A stretch of DNA of 5,471 bases, taken from assembly GCA_944372275.1 (NCBI GenBank), contig CALVYO010000088.1:1-5471 (forward strand), read 5' to 3'. The translations under genes were made by a program, and so were the position numbers. This stretch comes from an uncultured Bacilli bacterium (GTDB lineage: Bacteria; Bacillota_I; Bacilli_A; RF39; UBA660). The notes beneath the pieces are model-generated. The model was given only the letters and a program-made list of their open reading frames with translations. It searched no databases and was not told the origin of the DNA. This document shows, one piece after another, positions 1 to 5,471 of this stretch (the stretch's first letter is position 1; every line of letters begins with the position of its first letter).

Positions 1-56
1 CGAACCGCCGTCCCAGCCTTGGCAAGGCCGTATACTAACCGCTGTACTACACCTGC
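1..56 (-). tRNA. tRNA-Gly (GCC anticodon), partial, 3' end beyond the window
   Basis: Read on the minus strand, the RNA starts at 56 with acceptor strand GCAGGTG, then TA and a D arm containing AGCGGTTA. A five-pair anticodon stem (CGGCC with GGCTG, one G-U pair) follows, closing the loop TTGCCAA. The anticodon falls exactly at tRNA positions 34-36 and reads GCC, so it decodes glycine GGC and GGU. The start of the T arm (GGCGG, then TTCG) is visible before the window ends. About 56 of roughly 74 nucleotides are present, so the T-stem partner, the acceptor 3' strand and any encoded CCA cannot be checked. Its promoter lies directly upstream, in the gap after the antiporter gene. Confidence 0.95.
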
Positions 57-69
57 AAAACTAAATATA

Positions 70-98
70 ATTATACATTAATTATATTTAAATGTAAA
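70..98 (-). promoter_or_regulatory. Sigma-A-type promoter of the tRNA-Gly gene
   Basis: On the minus strand a -35 box TTTACA (98-93) is followed by exactly 17 bases and a perfect -10 box TATAAT (75-70). Transcription would begin near 61-63, only about five to seven bases before the mature tRNA 5' end at 56. The -35 box begins 8 bases after the antiporter stop codon, and there is no recognisable terminator between the two genes. The tRNA therefore has its own promoter but could also receive read-through. Confidence 0.85.
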
Positions 99-106
99 GA
101 GTTTTA

Positions 107-1024
107 TTAAAAAAATATTAAATAACTATAATAAAGACAAAATACAAGTATCATCATTAATCCTTCTAACCTTGTAATGGTCATTTTACTTTTACAAAAT
201 ATATAAAATAATAATGAAGATAACACCAACATAAATAGATCAACATAATTAAAAGAACTTGATATTACCCCACCAAATATTAAAATAGGTAAACCTAAAA
301 CTATACAAATGTTAAATATATTAGATCCAATAATATTACCTACTGTCATATCAAACTCACCTTTTTTAGCAGATGTAATAGTAATCATTAATTCTGGTAA
401 AGACGTACCTATTACAATAACAATCATCGATATTAATTTAGGAGCAATATTATAAGTACTTGATAAATAAAGAGTGGAATCAACAACTAATTCACTTCCT
501 TCAACAATTATAAATACTGAAAATACAGTTATGATAAATGATTTTAATTTGTTAACTTTGATAGTTTCCTCTTCTATTTTTTTAAACCGTTTAATCATCT
601 TATATAAATAAAAACAAAATAACAAAAATAACAATATCAATACTAATGAATCATATCTAGATATTTTACCATCTAAAAATAATAAACATAACATAAAAGA
701 ACATAGTATTAAAAGTGGCATTTCTTTTTTAACAGTAGCCGTTTCAATTTTAATTGGTCTTATTAAACTACCTATTCCAATAATAAGCAATATATTTGCT
801 ATACAACTACCTATTACATTAGCAATAGAAACATCATAATTTTCTAAACTTGAAAACGAAACTGCTAATTCAGGAGCACAGGTACAAAATGATGCTATAG
901 TTAAAGCTATAACCATTTTAGGTATTTTAAACCCATTAGCTAAAGTAGTTGAACTATCGACAAATATATTAGAAAACACAATCAATAAAATAAGACCTAA
1001 TATTAATAAAAATACTTGCAACAT
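107..1024 (-). CDS. Calcium/sodium antiporter, CaCA family (YrbG-like)
   Basis: This is a 305-residue inner-membrane protein with about ten hydrophobic segments arranged as two inverted halves, joined by a charged cytoplasmic-type loop at residues 143-161. The halves carry the alpha repeats of cation/Ca2+ exchangers. Repeat 1 is at about 36-85, with the FCTCAPELAVS stretch at 46-56 and GSCIANI at 72-78. Repeat 2 is at about 198-245, with GTSLPE at 206-211 and GSNIFNI at 233-239. The acidic E52 and E211 match the ion-coordinating glutamates of the family. Length is normal or slightly short (about 310-325 is usual). The role inferred from the family is Ca2+ export driven by Na+ (or H+) entry; the ion cannot be read from the sequence. 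The start ATG is preceded by AGGTGAT (1034-1028) at good spacing. It lies 37 bases after gltX, behind a terminator-like hairpin, and may have its own weak promoter or depend on read-through. Repeat 1 has cysteines where glycine and serine are usual. Confidence 0.9.
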   Translation of the reverse strand: MLQVFLLILGLILLIVFSNIFVDSSTTLANGFKIPKMVIALTIASFCTCAPELAVSFSSLENYDVSIANVIGSCIANILLIIGIGSLIRPIKIETATVKKEMPLLILCSFMLCLLFLDGKISRYDSLVLILLFLLFCFYLYKMIKRFKKIEEETIKVNKLKSFIITVFSVFIIVEGSELVVDSTLYLSSTYNIAPKLISMIVIVIGTSLPELMITITSAKKGEFDMTVGNIIGSNIFNICIVLGLPILIFGGVISSSFNYVDLFMLVLSSLLFYIFCKSKMTITRLEGLMMILVFCLYYSYLIFF

Positions 1025-1050
1025 TCTATCACCTATTATTATTTTAACAT

Positions 1051-1084
1051 AAAAAAAAGATTTAAACCATATTAAACCTTTTTT
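1051..1084 (-). terminator. AT-rich terminator-like hairpin at the end of gltX
   Basis: On the minus strand AAAAAAGGTTTAA (1084-1072) pairs with TTAAATCTTTTTT (1065-1053) around a six-base loop. This gives 13 consecutive pairs with one G-U, and two more T follow (1052-1051). The G-U pair becomes an A-C mismatch on the plus strand, so the hairpin is complete only for minus-strand transcripts, the direction of gltX. The gltX stop codon (1064-1062) lies inside the 3' arm. The stem has only one G-C pair and the U tract is part of it, so termination is probably partial. Confidence 0.5.
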
Positions 1085-2696
1085 CTATTCTTTCTTTACC
1101 TAATAATTTCATTATTTCATATAAATCTGGTGTCATTGCTTTAGTAGTAAGGCTTACTCTTAATACATTACTTACATCTGCTATATTTCCTTTATAGTTA
1201 TCAGGATTTTCTTTATATGCTTTCATATCAGAAGCATAACCTAATAGATCACATACTTCTTTCATTTTATTAAACCAAGTTTCTTTATCATCATTAACAT
1301 CATATTTACTAATATATAAATTTAATATTTCTTTTATTTCATTTTTATCAGTTATATTTTGCCATTCATAATTTAAATTAGTAAATAATTCATCATACAT
1401 ATACCAATTTTGTTTTCTAAAATCGGAAAACATTGCTAAATCTTTACGAGGTTTTTTTTGCTCTCTTTCAATATTCATAACATTAATACTATAGTCTTTA
1501 TACTTTGTTAATAAATCAAATAATTCTTTATCATAATTTTCACTATATTCTAATGTATTATTATAAACATCCACTGCACTTAATAAACTAATATAATTTT
1601 TAGATATATTCAATAATTTATCAACATCAAATAAAGAACCACTAGCACTTATTTTTTTAAATTCTAATTTAAAATCATCGATTGTTTTATCCTTATTTTG
1701 TAAATACCACATTTCAAAATTAGAATTAGCAACTGTACATAAATATAATAATACTGCTTCAGTTGGAATTCCTTTTTCGTGATAATACGAAATAGCGGCT
1801 TCTGGATCTTTTCTTTTAGATAATTTTCTTCTAGTGCCATTATCTTCCTTTAACAATGGAGAAATATGAGCATATTTAGGTGGCTTAAAACCAAATACTT
1901 TAAATAATTGTAAATGAATTGGTACACTTGGTAACCACTCATCTCCCCTAATAACATGCGTAGTTCCCATTAAATAATCATCGACTAAATGGGCAAAATG
2001 ATAAGTTGGTAATCCATCACCTTTAATAATTATAATATCTAAATCATTTTCAGGAAGTTCTAATTTGCCTTTAACTAAATCATCATATATAACTTTATTT
2101 TCAAATCTACCAGGTGACTTTAATCTTATTACATATTTTTCACCATTATTAATTTTATTTATAACTTCTTCTTTAGACAAATATCTATCTCTTGCCCATT
2201 TACCATAATAACCGATTCTATCTTTAATACTTTCTTGTTCTTTACGAATATTTTCTAAATCTTCTTCGGTACAAAAGCAAGGGTAAGCCAAATCATTCAT
2301 AATTAAATGTTTAGCAAATGTTTGATAAATTTCTTTTCTTTGACTTTGGATATAAGGACCATATTCCCCTATCCATTCTGTCTCACTAATCATACCTTCA
2401 TCGATTTTAATACCATAATTTTTTAAATCTTTGATAATTCCGGTAACACCATTTTCAATTTCTCTTTTTTTATCGGTATCTTCGATTCTTAAAAAGAAAA
2501 CTCCGTTACTTTGTTTTGCCATTTTACTAGCAATAAAAGCAGAAAATAATGCCCCCATATGAACATATCCCGTTGGACTTGGAGCATATCTTGTTACAAT
2601 AGCGTCTTCACTTAGATTACGATTAGGATATATCTTTTTATAATCTTCGATTGTTTTATCAATATTTGGTAATAATAAATCTGCATATTCTTTCAT
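1062..2696 (-). CDS. gltX: Glutamate--tRNA ligase (GluRS), long Firmicutes subtype
   Basis: This 544-residue cytosolic class I synthetase charges tRNA-Glu with glutamate using ATP. The catalytic Rossmann core begins at about residue 34. The first signature is the PSPTGYVHMGAL stretch (40-51), with HMGA (46-49) as the HIGH-type motif. The family stretch HVIRGDEWLPSVP is at 247-259, and KLSKR (291-295) is the KMSKS-type loop. The C-terminal third should be the helical anticodon-binding region. A lead of about 35 residues and a total length above the usual 480-500 match the longer Clostridia/Bacilli subgroup. CFC at 140-142 would be half of a zinc site, but the usual downstream cysteine pair is absent around 161-171, so zinc is probably not bound. 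The start is supported by GAGGAGAA upstream (2709-2702). In organisms without GlnRS such enzymes often also charge tRNA-Gln for the GatCAB amidotransferase; the window cannot test this. yneF is upstream and the antiporter downstream, both on the same strand. Confidence 0.95.
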   Translation of the reverse strand: MKEYADLLLPNIDKTIEDYKKIYPNRNLSEDAIVTRYAPSPTGYVHMGALFSAFIASKMAKQSNGVFFLRIEDTDKKREIENGVTGIIKDLKNYGIKIDEGMISETEWIGEYGPYIQSQRKEIYQTFAKHLIMNDLAYPCFCTEEDLENIRKEQESIKDRIGYYGKWARDRYLSKEEVINKINNGEKYVIRLKSPGRFENKVIYDDLVKGKLELPENDLDIIIIKGDGLPTYHFAHLVDDYLMGTTHVIRGDEWLPSVPIHLQLFKVFGFKPPKYAHISPLLKEDNGTRRKLSKRKDPEAAISYYHEKGIPTEAVLLYLCTVANSNFEMWYLQNKDKTIDDFKLEFKKISASGSLFDVDKLLNISKNYISLLSAVDVYNNTLEYSENYDKELFDLLTKYKDYSINVMNIEREQKKPRKDLAMFSDFRKQNWYMYDELFTNLNYEWQNITDKNEIKEILNLYISKYDVNDDKETWFNKMKEVCDLLGYASDMKAYKENPDNYKGNIADVSNVLRVSLTTKAMTPDLYEIMKLLGKERIEKRFNMV

Positions 2697-2717
2697 AATA
2701 ATTCTCCTCTTACTATT

Positions 2718-2742
2718 AAAAAAAGTATATAAAATACTTTTT
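2718..2742 (-). terminator. Short AT hairpin between yneF and gltX, possible weak terminator
   Basis: On the minus strand AAAAAGTAT (2742-2734) pairs perfectly with ATACTTTTT (2728-2720) around a five-base loop, and two further T follow. The 5' arm starts within the yneF stop codon (2743-2741). With one G-C pair in nine it is weak and symmetrical. It could be a partial terminator ending the tkt operon or a 3'-end stabiliser that allows read-through into gltX. I see no T-box or riboswitch in the short gap before gltX. Confidence 0.35.
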
Positions 2743-2950
2743 ACATATATTTTGTCATTTGTTTCATCATTTGATTAACTTGTTTTTGACTAGGAGTCCT
2801 TCCCATTTGCGTCATCATTGCTTTAATCATCTGTTCATTAATAGGTGGGTTTTTCTTTAATTGATCTTTTATCAATTTACGCGCTACAAAAAAACCAATT
2901 GCTCCTCCTATTAAAACTCCAACTAACAAATATAATAAATTCCATAACAT
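2741..2950 (-). CDS. yneF: UPF0154 (YneF) family small membrane protein
   Basis: This is a 69-residue protein of unknown biochemical role. Residues 3-22 form one glycine-rich membrane segment, followed by the ARKLIKDQLKKNPPINE stretch (23-39). A methionine- and glutamine-rich tail contains MTQMGRTPSQ (46-55) and QMMKQM (60-65). The KKNPPINE core and the MGxxPSQK pattern are hallmarks of this family, and the length matches. I chose the ATG at 2950-2948 over an in-frame TTG two codons earlier (2956-2954). The ribosome binding site AGGTGAT (2962-2956) overlaps that TTG but sits five bases before the ATG. The gene lies 43 bases after the SirA-like gene with no terminator between, so the two are probably co-transcribed. 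The order tkt - sirA - yneF repeats that of Bacillus subtilis as I recall it. The membrane anchor with a charged tail suggests a cytoplasm-facing scaffold or partner protein; that is inference. Confidence 0.92.
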   Translation of the reverse strand: MLWNLLYLLVGVLIGGAIGFFVARKLIKDQLKKNPPINEQMIKAMMTQMGRTPSQKQVNQMMKQMTKYM

Positions 2951-2955
2951 ATTCA

Positions 2956-2962
2956 ATCACCT
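2956..2962 (-). promoter_or_regulatory. Ribosome binding site that fixes the yneF start
   Basis: AGGTGAT on the minus strand complements the 16S rRNA tail. Its last T is the first base of the in-frame TTG, leaving no spacing for a TTG start. The ATG at 2950-2948 is five bases further on, which is normal spacing. Confidence 0.75.
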
Positions 2963-2993
2963 ATAAACATTTTACTATTTTTTAAAATTTTTT

Positions 2994-3374
2994 TCAACAA
3001 TATTGTAACTTATTTAAATAAAAATAATCATTATTTATAAAATCACATACAAATATATATTTATTATATTCATTTAATTCATCAATTATATCCATGTTTT
3101 TACCTTTTACAATAATTCTTGTATGTCTTATTTCAATAAAAGTTTTATCAATATAAAAAGTTTTATTATTATCTAAACTATATTTTTTATTAATAAAATG
3201 CCTTAAAGTAAAAGGATTAACCCGTTCACATAATTGACTATATAAGGAAATTCCATAATTAAAGTCCTCTTTTAATGTATATAATTTTTTTAATGTATCA
3301 AATAAAAACAAAGGATTTTTTCGATAATAATCATAATATTCTTTTTTTATAATAAAAAGATTATATTCTCTCAT
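2994..3374 (-). CDS. SirA-like protein (putative DnaA-binding replication inhibitor, YneE family)
   Basis: This 126-residue cytosolic protein is rich in Tyr, Phe, Asn and Lys, with no signal peptide or membrane segment. Position and pattern suggest the SirA family, which in B. subtilis binds DnaA domain I and blocks re-initiation at the onset of sporulation. By eye, FIIKKEYYDYY (7-17) matches the SirA segment LIKEEFANHY as I remember it. That places Tyr13 and Tyr17 at the Phe14 and Tyr18 positions of the DnaA contact, and Gln47 near Gln48. The central strands FIEIRHTRIIVKG (79-91) and the ending IFVCDFINNDYFYLN (107-121) also resemble the SirA C-terminal half. It is shorter than B. subtilis SirA (about 148). 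GGTGAT (3385-3380) precedes the ATG at good spacing. It lies 48 bases after tkt and 43 before yneF, as yneE does in B. subtilis. It ends in TGA; the other four protein genes end in TAA. I see no Spo0A box upstream. Family assignment is moderate; function in this organism is inference. Confidence 0.6.
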   Translation of the reverse strand: MREYNLFIIKKEYYDYYRKNPLFLFDTLKKLYTLKEDFNYGISLYSQLCERVNPFTLRHFINKKYSLDNNKTFYIDKTFIEIRHTRIIVKGKNMDIIDELNEYNKYIFVCDFINNDYFYLNKLQYC

Positions 3375-3422
3375 TAGTAATCACCAATAAAATTATATAA
3401 TCTTAAATTTAAAAATTTTGTC

Positions 3423-5324
3423 TTATTTTAGTAATTTAATAACTTTTTGTAATATTTTATCATAACTAAAATCCATTTCATTTAATACTTCATCCATAGT
3501 ACCACTACAACCAAATTTATCTAAAGTAATTAAGTATTTATCGTTATAAACAAATCCTTCCCAACCATATTTAGAGCCTGCTTCAATAACGATTGTTCGA
3601 TATCCTTTAGGAATTATATTTTCTTGATATTCTTTACTTTGCCTTAAAAATAACTCTCGATTAGGCATACTTACTACTCTAATATCAATTTTATAATTTT
3701 CATATAAATAATCAGCTATTTTGATACTTAATTCTACTTCACTACCTGTACTTATAATAGTGGCAAACAAATTATTTTCTTTTCTTACGATATAGCCGCC
3801 ATACATAACTGCTTTAGCATTAGTTAATTTATTTAAACTAACTTCATTTCTTGATAAAACTAAACAACTTGGTTTTTTATTATTAATAATATATTCCCAA
3901 CATCCTACTATTTCTTTAGCATCTGCTGGTCTAAACACATTCATATTAGGAATACTTCTTAATGATATTAATTGTTCAATTGGTTGATGAGTTGGCCCAT
4001 CTTGCCCAATATTAATAGAATCATGAGTAAATATATAAGTTACAGGTAAATTCATTAAACTAGATAATCGCATACTAGGCTTTAAATAATCAGAAAAAAC
4101 TAAAAATGTCGATCCAAACGCATAATATCCTGACAGTGCTAATCCATTTAATATAGCACCCATTGCATGTTCTCTAACTCCAAAATTAATATTATTATTT
4201 ATTATTGTTTTAGTAGAAGAAGATAAATCAGCAGAACCACCTATAAAATTAGGTAGTTTTTTTTCTATTTCTTTCATTATTTTACCATTGGTAACTCTTA
4301 ATGATTCTTTTAAATTAGAATCAAATACTAAATGATCTAAATCGATTCTGTGTTCTTGCTTAGTATATCCAAATTCTAAACTTAATTGATTAAACAAATT
4401 ATATTTTTTTAAACTTCGTTCGCTTATTTGTTTACTAAAGTTTTCTTTAGCATTCATATCAACATAAAATTCTTCTGGTTCGATTTTTAATTTTAATTTT
4501 AATTTTGTAATATCATCTTTATCTAAAGGACTACCATGGACTTTGTTAGTATTTTCATTAATAGAACCTTCACCTAAAATAGTTTTTATTTGAATTAATG
4601 TTGGTTTATCACTATTTTTAGCCTCTTCAATTGCCTTATCAATATTAGATATTAAATTACCATCTTTAACTAAAATAGTATTCCAGTTTAAAGATTCAAA
4701 TCTTTTAATAATATCATCATCAAATACGCCTTTAGTTTTACCATCCAAACTTATATCATTAGAATCATATAAAACAATTAAATTATTTAATTTTAAACTA
4801 CCTGCTAAAGATGTTGCTTCATAACTAATTCCTTCCATTAAATCGCCATCGCCACATAAAACATAAACGTGATAATCGAATAAACTTTGCTCTTTACCTA
4901 ATTTACTTCTTTTAGGTATTTCATATTTTTTATTTAATTGTTTACCTGCGATAGCCATTCCAACAGCCGATGCAATTCCTTGACCTAATGGCCCAGTTGA
5001 CATATCAACACCATCAGTAACACCATATTCAGGATGACCTGGTGTTTTAGAATTAATAGTCCTAAATTGTTTTAAATCATCAAGTGATAAGAATCCCGCC
5101 ATATATAAAGTAGCATAAAGTAAAGCAGAACCATGACCTGCTGACAAAACAAATCTATCTCTATTTTCCCATAATGGATCATTAACATTAACATTCATAT
5201 GTTTAGCATATAAAGTATATATAATAGGCGCTGCACTTAAAACAATCCCCGGATGACCACTACCTGCTTTATCAATCATATCAATACCCAATGTTTTTAT
5301 ATTGTTTACTATCTCTCTATCCAT
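3423..5324 (-). CDS. tkt: Transketolase
   Basis: This 633-residue enzyme depends on thiamine diphosphate and moves two-carbon units between sugar phosphates in the non-oxidative pentose phosphate pathway. The cofactor-binding domain (about 1-300) has SGHPG (22-26), SAGHGS (61-66), STGPLGQG (109-116), the TPP/metal motif GDGDLMEG (158-165) with its partner Asn at about 189, and VHGSPL (262-267). The pyrimidine domain (about 340-500) has GGSADLSSS (362-370), FGVREHAMG (381-389) with the catalytic-type Glu385, and THDSI plus DGPTHQP (433-448). A C-terminal transketolase domain follows from about 515. The frame is open 20 codons further upstream, but I start at 5324. The AGAAGGTGAT site (5337-5328) lies just before this ATG, and the earlier in-frame ATG (5351) overlaps the -10 box. 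The protein is about 30 residues shorter than usual, mainly in a loop before FGVREHAMG. It is probably the first gene of a tkt - sirA-like - yneF operon. Confidence 0.95.
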   Translation of the reverse strand: MDREIVNNIKTLGIDMIDKAGSGHPGIVLSAAPIIYTLYAKHMNVNVNDPLWENRDRFVLSAGHGSALLYATLYMAGFLSLDDLKQFRTINSKTPGHPEYGVTDGVDMSTGPLGQGIASAVGMAIAGKQLNKKYEIPKRSKLGKEQSLFDYHVYVLCGDGDLMEGISYEATSLAGSLKLNNLIVLYDSNDISLDGKTKGVFDDDIIKRFESLNWNTILVKDGNLISNIDKAIEEAKNSDKPTLIQIKTILGEGSINENTNKVHGSPLDKDDITKLKLKLKIEPEEFYVDMNAKENFSKQISERSLKKYNLFNQLSLEFGYTKQEHRIDLDHLVFDSNLKESLRVTNGKIMKEIEKKLPNFIGGSADLSSSTKTIINNNINFGVREHAMGAILNGLALSGYYAFGSTFLVFSDYLKPSMRLSSLMNLPVTYIFTHDSINIGQDGPTHQPIEQLISLRSIPNMNVFRPADAKEIVGCWEYIINNKKPSCLVLSRNEVSLNKLTNAKAVMYGGYIVRKENNLFATIISTGSEVELSIKIADYLYENYKIDIRVVSMPNRELFLRQSKEYQENIIPKGYRTIVIEAGSKYGWEGFVYNDKYLITLDKFGCSGTMDEVLNEMDFSYDKILQKVIKLLK

Positions 5325-5327
5325 TTT

Positions 5328-5337
5328 ATCACCTTCT
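5328..5337 (-). promoter_or_regulatory. Ribosome binding site that fixes the tkt start
   Basis: AGAAGGTGAT on the minus strand ends three bases before the ATG at 5324-5322 and is a strong match to the 16S rRNA tail. It supports a 633-residue product beginning MDREIVNN rather than the longer open frame. The N-terminal residues then match the usual start of transketolases. Confidence 0.85.
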
Positions 5338-5349
5338 ATTACTTTTCTC

Positions 5350-5358
5350 ATTATACCA
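5350..5358 (-). promoter_or_regulatory. Extended -10 promoter for tkt
   Basis: The minus strand reads TGGTATAAT (5358-5350), a perfect TATAAT with the TG extension that can replace a -35 box. The region 17 bases upstream is a T tract rather than a clear TTGACA. Transcription would begin near 5343-5344, giving a leader of about 19 bases that holds the tkt ribosome binding site. The element separates tkt from the RNA candidate upstream. Confidence 0.65.
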
Positions 5359-5368
5359 TATTTTATAT

Positions 5369-5471
5369 AAAAAAAAAAGTCCAAGAATACGGGCCCTTAA
5401 CGATAAAACCTAGTCTCTACCAGGTGCGCATCACATCAACCACCCTAGGTTTGTTAATAATCTGGGTTATT
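5369..5471 (-). ncRNA. Structured RNA candidate of unknown class, 3' part, ending in a T tract
   Basis: From 5379 to 5450 the sequence is about 50% G+C, in a window far richer in A+T, and it has no credible reading frame on the minus strand (early stops in all three). It folds on itself. CTAGGTTT (5445-5452) pairs with AAACCTAG (5406-5413), GTTAA (5453-5457) with TTAAC (5397-5401), and GGG (5464-5466) with CCC (5394-5396). TATT (5468-5471) pairs with AATA (5386-5389). On the minus strand the element ends GGAC followed by ten T (5378-5369), a terminator-like 3' end. The partner for the last stem (sequence GTCCAAG) should lie just past the window. The apical part (about 5414-5444) contains GGTG and CACC, which can form an inner hairpin. 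I find no TPP, T-box, SRP, tmRNA or RNase P signatures. A 6S-like RNA is possible but not shown. The strand is inferred from the T tract. Confidence 0.45.

Noticed and set aside
1041..1049. Extended -10 (TGTTAAAAT) as a promoter for the antiporter
   Set aside because: Transcription would start at the edge of the ribosome binding site, leaving a leader of about ten bases, and no -35 box is visible. It remains possible but is not strong enough to annotate.
2951..2956. TTG start for yneF
   Set aside because: The TTG overlaps the Shine-Dalgarno site, while the ATG two codons later has correct spacing and matches the usual family start.
3392..3397. TATAAT before the SirA-like gene as an internal promoter
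   Set aside because: The hexamer is perfect, but no -35 box is present at the right distance and transcription would begin on the ribosome binding site itself. Such hexamers are expected by chance in sequence this AT-rich.
5325..5384. Transketolase beginning 20 codons upstream
   Set aside because: The extra codons are not transketolase-like and run through the -10 box. The earlier in-frame ATG at 5351 overlaps that box, while the ATG at 5324 has a strong ribosome binding site.
5379..5471. TPP riboswitch or T-box leader controlling tkt
   Set aside because: Transketolase uses TPP, and AGGGTGG resembles part of the T-box motif, so both were considered. The CTGAGA and ACCTGAT-type core of the TPP aptamer is absent, and the T-box continuation ACCGCG is absent. 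A separate extended -10 promoter lies between the element and tkt.
5379..5471. Fragment of a protein gene upstream of tkt
   Set aside because: All three minus-strand frames stop early, and the only longer stretch uses AGG and CGC codons unlike the other genes here.

Overview
The window comes from a very AT-rich bacterial chromosome. Every gene lies on the minus strand, so the order of transcription runs from high to low coordinates. Several features point to a low-GC Firmicute of the Bacilli type, perhaps a host-associated or uncultured lineage near Erysipelotrichales or RF39. These are the low GC, the AGGTGAT or GAGGAGA Shine-Dalgarno sites before each gene, the UPF0154 (YneF) protein, the long Clostridia/Bacilli-type glutamyl-tRNA synthetase, and the gene order transketolase - SirA-like - YneF. 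That order, as I recall it, is the same in Bacillus subtilis (tkt-yneE-yneF). The standard bacterial code fits: each tryptophan position I checked is TGG, and the SirA-like gene ends in TGA. The lineage placement is inference.

In transcription order, 5471-5369 is a compact GC-rich block (about 50% GC) that folds into a long hairpin and ends in ten T. It looks like the 3' part of a structured RNA whose class I cannot name. Next, an extended -10 promoter at 5350-5358 leads into transketolase (5324-3423), followed without an obvious terminator by a SirA-like protein (3374-2994) and YneF (2950-2741). A weak AT-rich hairpin overlaps the yneF stop codon. Then come gltX (2696-1062), whose stop codon lies in another AT-rich terminator-like hairpin, a CaCA-family Na+/Ca2+ antiporter (1024-107), and a tRNA-Gly(GCC) with a near-consensus promoter of its own. 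The tRNA is cut by the left edge of the window.

Functionally this is mostly housekeeping: sugar-phosphate interconversion, tRNA charging, cation export and a glycine tRNA. The two points most worth attention are the small gene between tkt and yneF, which looks like a divergent SirA (a DnaA-binding replication inhibitor known from sporulating Bacillus), and the unassigned structured RNA upstream of tkt. No mobile element, CRISPR array or plus-strand gene is apparent. No gene-free stretch exceeds 300 bases; the longest, 5325-5471, holds the tkt promoter and the RNA candidate.
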